Below, piece after piece: positions 7,850 through 17,200 of a stretch of 18,476 nucleotides of DNA (the first letter of the stretch is position 1; every line of letters starts with the position of its first letter). The notes below the pieces were generated by a model. The model had not been told where the DNA came from. It made no database searches and saw only the letters and a list, made by a program, of their open reading frames with translations. This stretch comes from Deltaproteobacteria bacterium UBA2385 (lineage in GTDB: Bacteria > Myxococcota_A > UBA796 > UBA2385). The position numbers and the translations under genes are program-made. The stretch is from positions 185 to 18,660 of the forward strand of contig DDSR01000469.1 in assembly GCA_002343455.1 (NCBI GenBank), read 5' to 3'.

Positions 7850-8857
7850 ATGATCAAGTACCTCGGCAGCAAGCGCCTCCTGCTCCCTCTAATCGTCGGG
7901 GCGATCCGCGAGCTGCACGGGGTGCGCACCGTGGTCGACCTCTTCTCGGGCACCGCGCGGGTCGGCCACGCGCTGAAAGCCGAGGGCCTGCGCGTGCTCT
8001 CCAACGACCACAACGCCTACGGGGCGACCCTGGCGCGCTGTTACGTGGCCGCCGACGCCGAGGAGCTGCGGCCCGAGGCCGAGCGCCTCGTCGCGGAGTT
8101 CAACCGCCTGCCCGGCCGGTCCGGCTACTTCACCGAGACCTTCTGCGTGAAGAGCCGCTACTTCCAGCCCAAGAACGGCGAGCGGGTCGACGCCATCCGC
8201 GAGGCCATCGCTGCCAGGGGCCTGCCCCCCGAGCTGGAGGCGGTCCTGCTGGTCTCGCTGATGGAGGCGGCGGACCGGGTGGACTCCACCACCGGCCTGC
8301 AGATGGCCTACCTGAAGCAGTGGGCGGCGCGCTCACACAACGACCTGGAGCTGCGGGTCCCCGCCCTGCTGCCCCGCTCCCCCCACGGCAAGGGCCAGGC
8401 CCACGAGCGAGACGCCCTGGATCTGGCCGGGGAGCTGGAGGCCGATCTGTTCTACCTGGATCCGCCCTACAACCAGCACAAGTACCTGGGCAACTACCAT
8501 ATCTGGGAGTCGTTGGTGCGCTGGGACAAGCCCGAGGTCTACGGCGTGGCCTGCAAGCGGGTGGACTGCCGGACCCGGGGGAGCGTCTTCAACTCGAAGC
8601 CCCGGATCCTGGAGGCGATGCGAAGCATCGTACAGTCGGCCCGGGCGAGGTACCTGGTCGTCTCCTTCAGCAACGAGGGCTTCATCACGCGGGAGGAGAT
8701 GGAGGCGCTGCTGGGCGAGCGAGGGAAGGTGAGGGTGATCGAGGCGGACTTCAAGCGGTATGTGGGGGCGCAGATCGGGATCTTCAACCCGGCGGGGGAG
8801 AAGGTGGGGACGGTGGGTCACCTGCGGAATCGGGAGTATCTGTATGTGGTGGGCTAA
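7850..8857 (+). CDS. D12-class DNA adenine N6-methyltransferase
   Basis: The 335-residue enzyme is predicted to transfer a methyl group from S-adenosylmethionine to the N6 of adenine in DNA. MIKYLGSKR opens the protein as in Dam/D12 enzymes. The cofactor motif I is DLFSGTARVG at 30-39, followed by VLSNDHNAYG, and the catalytic motif IV is YLDPPYN with DPPY at 204-207. The recognition sequence cannot be predicted. The ribosome binding site is weak; the start is chosen because it opens with the conserved motif. It lies 35 nt after the Uma2 gene and its stop overlaps by 4 nt the stop of the convergent lipoprotein gene. No classical restriction enzyme is next to it, so it is either orphan or paired with Uma2 (inference). 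Confidence 0.93.
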   Translation: MIKYLGSKRLLLPLIVGAIRELHGVRTVVDLFSGTARVGHALKAEGLRVLSNDHNAYGATLARCYVAADAEELRPEAERLVAEFNRLPGRSGYFTETFCVKSRYFQPKNGERVDAIREAIAARGLPPELEAVLLVSLMEAADRVDSTTGLQMAYLKQWAARSHNDLELRVPALLPRSPHGKGQAHERDALDLAGELEADLFYLDPPYNQHKYLGNYHIWESLVRWDKPEVYGVACKRVDCRTRGSVFNSKPRILEAMRSIVQSARARYLVVSFSNEGFITREEMEALLGERGKVRVIEADFKRYVGAQIGIFNPAGEKVGTVGHLRNREYLYVVG

Positions 8858-9717
8858 TCTTCTCCCGGATAGGTCCAGGTGACGAGGCGGGCGGTACAGG
8901 CCTTCTTGTTCTGGGTGGGAAAGCACTGGCTGGCGACGTGTTGGCACCAGTCGTCAAAGCTACTGCCATCGTCTTGAACGTCGTCAGGCAGGACGGAATC
9001 TGCTTGCCTCAGGCCATTGGCAAACTGGACTCCCTTTTGGAAGACCGAGTAGACCATGGTATTCTGTCCGGAAAGCCAGGAATATTGCCAGCCGACAGGC
9101 TCCCATTGCTCGCCAGATTGTTGATGCAGTTCGTCTACATGCGCGCCGTTTGCTCCGCCCGCTGAATCGATACAGGCTTGGTACCCGAAAGGCTTACGTT
9201 CAGTCCTGAACCCCTGTGCTCTGTTGTATTCCGGGGGTTGGCCATTTGGATTCACGCGATTCTTGAGGTCAGTCGGGAAACCCGATTCGAATGCCTTGCG
9301 GTCAAGATAGCAGGCGTCCAACTCGCACGAAGTAGAATTCCCCTGAGGCGTGAACCTCCTGTACGTTCCGACCTCGTGGTATCCAAGGGGGCTGCCGGCG
9401 CCCGACTTGTATGGAACCAGCTTGTTGCTGTATTGCGCGATCGATGCGTTAGACTCCCAACCGCCGAGGAATGCCATGGAATTGGTGAACATGTACACCC
9501 ACTCCGTGCTGCCGTCCCCCCAGCCGACGCCCACGATCGCGTTGTCGTGACGGAACTCCGTGGGACCATCCACGATCGGGAAGCTCATGATTTTGAGCCG
9601 CTCGCATTCCGTACAAGCCTGCTCCGGCGTCGCCACCGCCATCGCCTCGGCCACCTCCACCTCCACCTTCTTCCCCCCACACCCCACCACCACCAGCGCC
9701 GCGATGATCCCGATCAT
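8854..9717 (-). CDS. Cysteine-rich lipoprotein of unknown function, kinase-linked
   Basis: I do not recognise this 287-residue protein. MIGIIAALVVVGC forms a short lipoprotein signal with lipidated Cys13. The mature part holds eight further cysteines (35, 38, 131, 136, 182, 258, 265, 274), enough for four disulfides in an exported fold, and is rich in Trp, Tyr, Asn and Gln. No known domain is evident. The base composition is clearly lower in G+C than neighbours: one 60-base line (9001-9060) holds 32 G/C, against 45 of 60 in a line inside the methyltransferase gene (8221-8280). That suggests recent acquisition or unusual amino-acid composition. Its ATG overlaps the stop of the kinase gene as ATGA, so it is translated with the kinase and may be its partner or output. 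Confidence 0.85.
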   Translation of the reverse strand: MIGIIAALVVVGCGGKKVEVEVAEAMAVATPEQACTECERLKIMSFPIVDGPTEFRHDNAIVGVGWGDGSTEWVYMFTNSMAFLGGWESNASIAQYSNKLVPYKSGAGSPLGYHEVGTYRRFTPQGNSTSCELDACYLDRKAFESGFPTDLKNRVNPNGQPPEYNRAQGFRTERKPFGYQACIDSAGGANGAHVDELHQQSGEQWEPVGWQYSWLSGQNTMVYSVFQKGVQFANGLRQADSVLPDDVQDDGSSFDDWCQHVASQCFPTQNKKACTARLVTWTYPGED

Positions 9718-12680
9718 GGTCCCCTCCTCCGTGCCCGAACCCGGGCGGTTGCCTCGTCTGCCGTGAAGATGCCCCGGGCCAGTCCGGTTGTGATCGCTGC
9801 CGCCAACTTCTCTGCAAGGACGCAGTCCTCCTCGGCACTCTCCCCACCCTCCGCCAGCAGCGCCAGCACCTCCAGCGCCACCATCGGCGGCGCGATCTCG
9901 ATGGCGCGCGCCAGCAGGGCTCGCCGCTCCCCCTCCGCTGCCGGGTCGACGGCCAGCCGGATCGCCCGTGCGTGCAGCACCCCCACCTCGCGGCCGCTGG
10001 CCTCCCAGGCCCGCTCGGCGCGCGCGGCCAGCTCGGCGCAGCGGGGGAGCTCGCCGGCCCGGAGGGCGATCATCGCCTCGGTGCTGAGGACCATCGCCTC
10101 CAGCTCGGGATCCTCCAGGCCCTGGACCGCCTCCAACAGCTCCTCGTCGACGGCCTGGGCCTCCCGCCTGCACAGGGCGAGGCTGCGCAGCAGCCACTCG
10201 GCCCGGCCCTCGTAGCTGGTGGCCCGGGTGTGCCGGGCCTCGTCGAGCACCCGGCGGGCCATGGCCTCGGCGCGGTCGAGCTCTCCGGCCTCCAGCCAGG
10301 ACATCGCCGCGTTCAACGACGCGGACAGTCTCCCCAACCCGCGCGTGCGCAGGGCGGCGCTCTGCTCTTGCAGGGCGGCGGCCTCCTGGAAGCGACCCTG
10401 CCGAAAGCACAGCAGGCCCTCCCAGCCGGGGATCAGCCCGCGCAGCTCCTCGTCGCCATCGCGCTCGGCCCGGGCCCGCAGCTCCTCGATCACGAGGCCG
10501 GCCCGCTCGGGGCGGCGCAGGGCCGCCTGCATCCGCGCGTGCAGCCGGGCCAGCTCGGCCTCGGGATCGTCCAGGCCGGCCGCCGACTCCGAGAGCCGCA
10601 GGGCCCGCTCGGGATCCCCACCCCGGGCCGCCAGGGCTGCCTCAGCGACGGCCAGGAGGGCCGGCTGAGGGCGGAGCGCTCGAAGGAGCTCGTAGCGGGC
10701 GCGCTCGATGGCCCGGGTGCTGTTGGCGGCGAGGGCGGTGCGCAGCAGGGGGCCCATCAGGCGGGCCTCGTCCTGGGCTCGCCCGGCCTCGTGCAGGCTG
10801 CGCAGGGCCGCGACCAGGGTGGCCTCGGCCGCGCCCAGCCGGCCCTCCTCCCGCTGGGCGCGGGCCACCCGCAGGGCCTCCTCGGCCAGCTCCTCGGCCA
10901 GGCCGCCGGCGAGCAGGTGGAAGAGGCGGTCGGGCGCCCCAGGCTCCAGCAGGGCGGCCAGCCGCGCGTGACCGGGCACCTCGCCGCCCAGGCTGAGCGA
11001 GTGCGACTCCAGCCCGCCGCGCAGGCGGAGCAAGCCATCGGGGTCGTGCTGCAGGAAGCCCTCCTCGACCAGGACCTGCACCTCCAGCTCGATGCGCCAG
11101 GGTTGCTGGTCGAGGGCCCGGGCCAGCAGCTCGGGGCGGGCGTGGCGGCCGGCGAGCTGCACCCAGCGCAGCAGCTCGCGCTGACCGGCTGGCAGGCGGT
11201 CGGCCGAGGAGCTGCCGCCGCTCCGCACCCGAGGCAGGACGTCGACCCGGATCTGGTCGAGGGCCTCGCGACCGATGCGCAGGCGGCCGTCCTCCCAGCG
11301 GGCCAGGCGGCGAGAGGTCCAGGCGCGCAGCTCGGTGGCGACCGCGGCGGGTTGGCCATCGCTTCGCCTCCACAGCTCGCGGGCGCCGTCGGAGGGCAGG
11401 TGCAGCAGGCGCTCCGGCCCGTGAAAGAGCCCCCGCAGCTCGTCTTCGCCAAGGGGGGCGCGGCAGAGGTGGGTTCGGCCCGGCGCGTGGGCTTCGCGGC
11501 AGGCCAGCACGGGCGAGAGCTCGTCGAGCAGGGCCCGGCTCCAGCGATCAAGCGTGCTCTCCTCTTCGACCAGCAGGACCCCGCCTTGGGCGAGGAGGGC
11601 CTGAAGCTCCCGCCGCGCGGCAGTCGGCCCGGCTGCGTCGAGGAAGCGGCCCAGGCTCTCCAGGGGGCGCTGTCCGGGCTGGCACCACAGCGGCCGGCGG
11701 CCGGCCTGCTCCAGCTCCCGCGCGGCCTGGCGCAGCAGGTGACCGCGCCCGCTGCCCGCCGGGCCCACCACTGCCATGCTGCGGCCTGCCAGGGCGGCCT
11801 CGACCAGGGCCTGCAGGGGGGCCCGATCGCCCAGGAAGGGCACCTCGTCGAAGGCCGCCGGATCGCCCAGGCGGGCCAGGGCGAGCACGGCGCTGGCGGG
11901 GCGCTCCTCCGGCTTCGCCGAGAGCAGGCTCATCACCAGCGCTTCGGCGTCCTCCGGCAGATCCGGGAGGTGGGTGCGGAGCGGGATGGGACGACCGGTC
12001 AGCTTCGCGCTCCACAGCGCCCCCTGCGCGTCGACCCCGCCGTAGGGATCGACGCCAGCCAGGGCCTCGTAGAGCATAACGCCGACCGCGTACAGATCGG
12101 CCTTCGGTCCGGCGCGCTGGCCCAGCAGCTGCTCGGGGGCGAGGTAGCGGGGCGTGCCGACCAGGCCTCCCTGGCGCGTCACCGTGTCCCCGCTCTGGAC
12201 GGGCCGGGCCAGCCCGAAGTCCAGGAGCACCGTCTGGCCGTCGGCCGTGACCAGCACGTTGCCCGGCTTGATGTCGCGATGGACCAGGCCCAGCTCGTGG
12301 ACCCGCTGCAAGGTGCCGAGCAGCGAGCGGGCGGGGGCCTCGATCGCCGACCAGCTCCGGCGCCCCTCTCCAGGGAAGGGGCTGCCCTCGATCAGCTCCA
12401 TCACCACGAAGCGGCGGCCGTGGCTGTGCCCATCGTCGAGGATGCGCACCACGCCGGGCAGGTCGAGCAGGCGCAGCGCCGCCACCTCGCGGTTGACCCG
12501 CAGGGCCGCGGCCCCCGACTCCTGGTGGAAGCGCTTGAGGGCCACCTCCCGCTGCTCCAGGTGGTCGAAGGCGCGCTCGACCTCGCCGGCTCCGCCGCGG
12601 CCCAGAGGGCGTAGCGGCTCGTAGCGGCCAGCGACCAGCAGGCTGCTCTCGGCGGAGATGTAGGGGTCCATCGTTCCCAT
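9714..12680 (-). CDS. Serine/threonine protein kinase with degenerate ATPase-like region and helical-repeat C-terminus
   Basis: This 988-residue cytoplasmic protein begins with a complete Hanks-type kinase domain (about 19-275): glycine loop GRGGAGEV at 27-34, Lys49 in VALKRF, Glu65, HRDIKPGN with Asp136, DFG at 154-156 and GTPRYLAPE at 175-183. An ATPase-like region follows (about 280-480), with VVGPAGSGRG at 304-313 and a Walker B-like VLLVEEE near 368. The Walker lysine is Arg312 and the next Ser/Thr is Gly313, so ATP hydrolysis is doubtful. From about 580 to 960 Ala/Leu/Arg/Glu-rich helices resemble TPR-like repeats. No membrane segment is present. The architecture recalls PknK/STAND-type myxobacterial kinases. 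ATG at 12671 is an alternative start. Open frame continues upstream, antisense to the beta-helix gene, but has no homology or start signal. It is coupled by ATGA to the lipoprotein gene. Confidence 0.93.
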   Translation of the reverse strand: MGTMDPYISAESSLLVAGRYEPLRPLGRGGAGEVERAFDHLEQREVALKRFHQESGAAALRVNREVAALRLLDLPGVVRILDDGHSHGRRFVVMELIEGSPFPGEGRRSWSAIEAPARSLLGTLQRVHELGLVHRDIKPGNVLVTADGQTVLLDFGLARPVQSGDTVTRQGGLVGTPRYLAPEQLLGQRAGPKADLYAVGVMLYEALAGVDPYGGVDAQGALWSAKLTGRPIPLRTHLPDLPEDAEALVMSLLSAKPEERPASAVLALARLGDPAAFDEVPFLGDRAPLQALVEAALAGRSMAVVGPAGSGRGHLLRQAARELEQAGRRPLWCQPGQRPLESLGRFLDAAGPTAARRELQALLAQGGVLLVEEESTLDRWSRALLDELSPVLACREAHAPGRTHLCRAPLGEDELRGLFHGPERLLHLPSDGARELWRRSDGQPAAVATELRAWTSRRLARWEDGRLRIGREALDQIRVDVLPRVRSGGSSSADRLPAGQRELLRWVQLAGRHARPELLARALDQQPWRIELEVQVLVEEGFLQHDPDGLLRLRGGLESHSLSLGGEVPGHARLAALLEPGAPDRLFHLLAGGLAEELAEEALRVARAQREEGRLGAAEATLVAALRSLHEAGRAQDEARLMGPLLRTALAANSTRAIERARYELLRALRPQPALLAVAEAALAARGGDPERALRLSESAAGLDDPEAELARLHARMQAALRRPERAGLVIEELRARAERDGDEELRGLIPGWEGLLCFRQGRFQEAAALQEQSAALRTRGLGRLSASLNAAMSWLEAGELDRAEAMARRVLDEARHTRATSYEGRAEWLLRSLALCRREAQAVDEELLEAVQGLEDPELEAMVLSTEAMIALRAGELPRCAELAARAERAWEASGREVGVLHARAIRLAVDPAAEGERRALLARAIEIAPPMVALEVLALLAEGGESAEEDCVLAEKLAAAITTGLARGIFTADEATARVRARRRGP

Positions 12681-12712
12681 GGCCGGCAGTGTAGGACAGG
12701 CAGGGAGCCGGA

Positions 12713-12767
12713 GGTGAACCCCCAAGAAATGCAGCGGCTGGAAGGTGAACCCCCGGAAAATGCAGCG
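12713..12767 (+). repeat. Tandem pair 3 of the 24-nt unit
   Basis: Copies at 12713-12736 and 12744-12767 match the GGYGAACCYCC, seven-base core, GCAGCG plan with a 7-nt spacer and 31-nt phase. Read on the minus strand, the pair ends 32 nt before the kinase ATG. On that strand TTCACC inside the unit lies 19 nt before TACACT, a weak -35/-10-like spacing. Confidence 0.85.
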
Positions 12768-12866
12768 TGCTGAGCCCGAGGCCGGGGAGAGTAGTGGTGT
12801 GCATCTCCCTAAAGGGCCGAAAACAGGATTGGGGCCCGCCGCGAACTCATCCGGAGACCTCCCGAT

Positions 12867-12921
12867 TGCTGCAGAAACCGCAGGATCACCTCGCGGTCGC
12901 TGCGGTGAAGGGGCTCGCAGG
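12867..12921 (-). repeat. Decayed tandem pair 4 of the 24-nt unit
   Basis: TGCTGCA at 12867, ATCACC ending at 12890, a 7-nt spacer and CGCTGC at 12898 match the layout of pair 2, including the exact spacer length and 31-nt phase. The second unit has lost most of its other conserved bases. The pair ends 29 nt before the ATG at 12951. Confidence 0.45.
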
Positions 12922-12950
12922 GTGTAGGATCCTCGGAGAGGTCCACACAC

Positions 12951-14264
12951 ATGCTCTCCCTCCTCCTCCTCTTCGCCTGCGGCGATAGCGACACCGACGC
13001 CGACACCGATACCGGCGCCGCCCACACCGACGGGGGCACCAGCACCGACGGGGGCAGCGGCACCGGGGACGGCGGCACCGACGGGGACGGCGGCACCGGG
13101 GACGGCGGCACCGGCGACGGCGGCAGCACCGCTCCCGAGCCCAGCTGCGCGGACCTCGCCGATGTCGATCTGCGCGTGCCCGAGGATCACGCCACGCTGG
13201 CCGAGGCGGTCGCTGCGGCCGCGGACGGCTCGACCATCTGCCTCGCGCCGGGCACCTGGAGCGAGCAGATCAGCCTCTACGAACGCCAGCTGCGCATCGT
13301 CGGGGCGGGCGCGCCGGGTGACACCGTGCTGGACGGTTCGGGCACCGGTCGGGTGCTGAAGCTGCGGGACTCCAGCCTGGAGCTGCAGGGCCTGACCATC
13401 CGCGGCGGGGTGGCCGAGCTGGGCGGGGGCATCTACGCTTCGGACAGCCAGCTCCTGCTGACCGATGTGGAGCTGAGCGACAACCGGGCGCAGCCGGACG
13501 ATCCAGGGAAGACCGGCCTCGTCAGCCTGGGTGGCGGCGCCATCTACAGCACCGGCGGTCGGGTCGAGCTGGTCGAGGTCGGCTTCTTCGACAACGCCAT
13601 GGACTGTGGCAGCGTCGCAGAGTGCGGGGGTGTGGGTGGCGCGCTCTACGTGGGCGGCGACGCCACGCTGTGGGGGGTGCAGATCCTGGACACTCAGGTG
13701 CGAACCTTCACCGGAAGCTACGGTTCGGCGGCGAAGCTGGCCGACGGCGCGGTCGAGGTGGACCACCTGACCATCGCCGGCACCGGCCACGAGGGCGCAG
13801 GCTACGCCTGGGCGGTCCTCAGCCTGTACCGCACCTCCAGCGCGCGGGTTCACCAGGCGGACATCGTCGGCAACCGCATCGCCGTCGACCAGGTCTACGC
13901 CGGCGCGCTCTCGGTCGTGAACACCTCGCTGGACCTGCAAGGATCCCACCTCGCCTTCAACGAGCTGATCGGCAGCGAGTCCTCCCAGGGCGAGGCCATC
14001 GCGCTGGACTGGGTGCAGTCGCCAGTCCTGGCCTGGAACAACATCCACGACAACGGGCCCTCTCCCTTCGCGGGGATGGACGATCCCATCGGCAGCGACG
14101 GGAACATCGACGCCGATCCCCTCTTCGTCGACCGGACCGCCTCCAGCGCCCGGAGTTGGGATCTGCGGCTGGACCCGGCCTCGCCCTCCAAGGACGCCGG
14201 GGATCCCGCGCTGCTGGACACCGACGGCAGCCGGCGGGACATCGGGGCCTTCGGGGGGCGTTAG
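12951..14264 (+). CDS. Right-handed parallel beta-helix lipoprotein
   Basis: This 437-residue exported protein starts with the short lipoprotein signal MLSLLLLFAC (Cys10). A low-complexity Asp/Thr/Gly linker follows to about residue 60. The rest is a right-handed beta-helix of the pectate-lyase-like type: PEDHATLAEAVAAAADGSTICLAPG opens it in two short conserved blocks, turns such as LQGLTIRGG, GGGIYASDSQ and GGALYVGGD repeat through the middle, and the protein closes with the usual SPSKDAGDP and RRDIGAFGG. No catalytic residues of a specific lyase could be assigned, so it may bind surface glycans or act as adhesin. GGAGAGG at 12935-12941 lies 9 nt before the start. The next lipoprotein gene follows after 24 nt, probably in one operon. 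Confidence 0.88.
   Translation: MLSLLLLFACGDSDTDADTDTGAAHTDGGTSTDGGSGTGDGGTDGDGGTGDGGTGDGGSTAPEPSCADLADVDLRVPEDHATLAEAVAAAADGSTICLAPGTWSEQISLYERQLRIVGAGAPGDTVLDGSGTGRVLKLRDSSLELQGLTIRGGVAELGGGIYASDSQLLLTDVELSDNRAQPDDPGKTGLVSLGGGAIYSTGGRVELVEVGFFDNAMDCGSVAECGGVGGALYVGGDATLWGVQILDTQVRTFTGSYGSAAKLADGAVEVDHLTIAGTGHEGAGYAWAVLSLYRTSSARVHQADIVGNRIAVDQVYAGALSVVNTSLDLQGSHLAFNELIGSESSQGEAIALDWVQSPVLAWNNIHDNGPSPFAGMDDPIGSDGNIDADPLFVDRTASSARSWDLRLDPASPSKDAGDPALLDTDGSRRDIGAFGGR
12981..13130 (+). repeat. Low-complexity Thr/Asp/Gly linker repeat
   Basis: Degenerate GACGGCGGCACC-type units encode TDGG and GTGDGG repeats between the lipidated Cys and the folded domain. The same GDGGGTGDGG style appears at the very end of the window in the next protein. 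Confidence 0.8.
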
Positions 14265-14288
14265 GCTCCCCGCCGCTCTGGAGAACTG

Positions 14289-17200
14289 ATGCACCTGATC
14301 GCCCTGCTCGGCCTCGCCTGCACCCCCGGCACGCTGACCGAGGCGGCGCCCTCCTCGACGGTCGCCCCCCCCCTGCGCGCGGTCGACCCGGTGGTGCTGC
14401 GCCTGGACGGCGGCGTCGGCCGGGTGACCGAGCCACGGTCGGGCCTGTCCCTCCAGCTACACGGCGACGAGGCCAGCCTGCAGACCGTCCAGGGTGAGAG
14501 CTTCACCCTCCGGTTGGCGGGTGCGACGGCGGGTGAGGTCCGGCTCGAGAGCTGCCCCCCGGGCGTGGAGGCCTGCGAGCAGGTGGCCACGGTGGAGCGC
14601 GGAGCTGGAATCCAGGAGTGGTGGACGAACAGTCGGTACGGCCTGATGCACGGGTTCGTCGCCGCCCAGCCGACGGACGCGCTGCGCCTCACCGTCGAGC
14701 TGGAGGGCGCGCGGGCCGTCTCGGCCGGGAGCAGGGGCGCGCGCCTCGTCCTGCCCTCGGGCCAGCGTCTGTCCTACAGCGGGCTGCGGGCCTGGGACGC
14801 GGACGGCCAGGAGCTGAGCGCCCGGATGGAGGCGCAGGAGCAGTCGTTGGCGCTGCACGTCGACACCTCCCAGGCGCGCTTCCCGGTGGTGATCGATCCC
14901 GTGGTGGGCAGCGCCTGGACGGGGGCGGGCGAGGGTTGGTCGGTGGTGGTCGACGGGGACATCCAGGGCGACGGCTACGACGATCTGATCGTGGTCGATC
15001 CCTACGACGGCTCCGGCAGCTACGTGGACGTAGGCTACTTCTTTGTCTACTGGGGCACGTCCGGAGGACTGGGCGGCCTGATGGAGAGCTACCGGAACGA
15101 CGCGACGGAGAGCTACCTGGGTCGCAGCTCTCTGGGCGAGCCGCTGGCGATGGGAGACACGAACGGAGACGGCTACGACGACCTGGTGATCGGGAACGCC
15201 TACTACACCTCGTCCAGCCGGTACGGGCGCTTCATGTCCTTCCATGGCAGCTCCACCGACCTGCCGTCCTCGGCCAATCGCACCTTCATCGGCACCTCGA
15301 CCTACCAGTACCTCGGCAGCGACATCGCGGTGGGGGACCTGAACGGAGACGGCTACGAGGACGCCGCGGTGACCGACATGGACGAGGACCTCTTCGTCTA
15401 CTGGGGCAGCAGCAGCGGGCTCACCTCCACCGGGCTCTGGGAGCCGGGTACCTCACTCGGCTACGACGCCGTGGTGGCGATCGGAGACCTCGACGGGGAC
15501 GGCGACCTGGACCTGGCGGTGGGAATGCCGGGCTACACCTACGGCCACTCCTCCGAGGGGGCCGTGGTGGTCTTCACGCAGGAGGGCGGCGAGCTCTCGA
15601 CCAGCACCTCCTGGTTCTGGGACAGTGACCAGTCCAGCGCGGGCTGCGGGCGTGACCTGGCGACGGGCGACTTCAACGGCGACGGCGTCGACGACCTCGC
15701 GGTGGCCTGTCCCGGCTGGGACGGGGACCACACCGACGGCGGGCGCGCCATGGTCTTCTACGGCAGCACCGGGGGGCTCGCCAGCAGCCCGGACTGGACC
15801 GTGGACGGAGAGGAGTCGGGCCTGGACTACGGCTACGAGGTGGCCAGCGCGGGCGACATGGACGGAGATGGAGACGCCGAGCTGCTGGTGACCATCAACG
15901 GCGAGGGGGTGGCTGGGCGGGTCGACCTCTTCCTGGGCTCGGTCGATGGCCTGGACTCGGTGGCGGACGACCGGATGGAGGGGACCGACGCGGACGAGGG
16001 GGTCGGGGCCGGGATCGCGGGCGGGGGGGACCTGGACGGGGATGGCCTCGCCGACATCGCCATCACCGCGGCGGTCCGGACCTGGGGATCGTCGAGCTAC
16101 GGGACGACCGGCGCGACCTGGGTCCTCTACGGTTCGGAGTCTCCAGGTCTTGGCAGCCACCGCCTTCAGGACCAATCCTGGACCTCGTCGTCTGGCAATT
16201 TCGGCTACTCGGTCGCCACGGGCTGCGATGTCAACGCGGACGGCTACGACGACGTCGCCTTCGGCGTCTACGGCAGTGGCGCCGCGTCCTATGTCCTGGG
16301 AGGCGCCGACGGCGCCGAGAGCACCTCCCGCACCCTCACCTACAGCGCGCAGACCCTGGCCTGCTTGGGAGACGTGAACGGAGATGGCTACGACGACATC
16401 GCGCTGGGGACCTACTCCAGCTCGTCGACCCCCTCTGTTTACGCTTTCTACGGTTCGACCACCGGCTTGTCGACTTCTCGCTCCTCGGCCCTCTCCGCGG
16501 GCGGAGGCTCGTCCTGGGGCGAGGCTCTGGTCGGGGACCTGGACCTGGACGGAGACGGCTACCCCGACGTGGTGGTCGGCGAGCCGGACCATCGGTCGAC
16601 TGCCAACAACGAGGGGCGGGTCGTCTGGTACCCGGGCGGCTCGGCGGGGATCAGCTCGACGGGCACCACCGTCGACGTCGGCGGCGTGGACTCGACCGGG
16701 CTGGGGACCTGGCTGAGCTCCGCAGGTGATGTGAACGGAGACGGCTACGACGATCTGCTCGCCGGAGCGCCGGGCTGGGACGGCGACGGCGCCGATCGCG
16801 GCCAGGTCCGGCTGTACCTGGGCAGCGCGGACGGTCCGGTCGCCCCGGCGGCCTGGACCCTGGAGGGCGAGGAGGACAACCTCGGGCTCGGCTATGTCCA
16901 CGGGGGCGGCGATGTGACCGGAGACGGCCTCCCGGACCTGCTGGTCGGCGGCAGCGGGATGTACGAGGCGGTGCTCTACGCGGGAGACGGCAGCAGCTAC
17001 TCCAGCGCGCCGGTGTGGAGCTTCTCGCCTCACCTGGTCGGACAGGTCGGTCAGAACGCGCTGTTCTTGCCCGACCAGGACGGAGACGGCTTCGACGAGC
17101 TGGTGGTCACCGACTACGACCACGGCGCCGCCTCCCAGGGGGGCGCCTGGTTCTTCCGCGGAGGGGAGGGCGCGCCCGAGGCCGAACCGTACCTCTCGAT

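Larger units (their letters stand above)
12713..12921. repeat. Palindromic intergenic repeat element B, second copy of element A
   Basis: This element fills most of the 270-nt divergent region between the kinase and the beta-helix gene. The left pair (12713-12767) is well preserved; the right pair (12867-12921) is decayed. Interior blocks occur in the same order as in element A: GGGCCG at 12814, GGCCCGCCG at 12833, ATCCGG at 12849, CTCC at 12859 and GCTGCA at 12868. The outer lengths are 209 nt here and 198 nt in A, counting pair to pair. No coding sequence is apparent. Confidence 0.6.

Noticed and set aside
9972..12614. 880-codon open frame on the plus strand
   Set aside because: It is antisense to the kinase gene, whose HRD, DFG and APE motifs are intact; no recognisable domain is present.
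12681..14294. N-terminal extension of the kinase by more than 500 codons
   Set aside because: The frame is open but antisense to the beta-helix gene and crosses repeat element B; the kinase domain begins normally about 20 residues after the chosen ATG.
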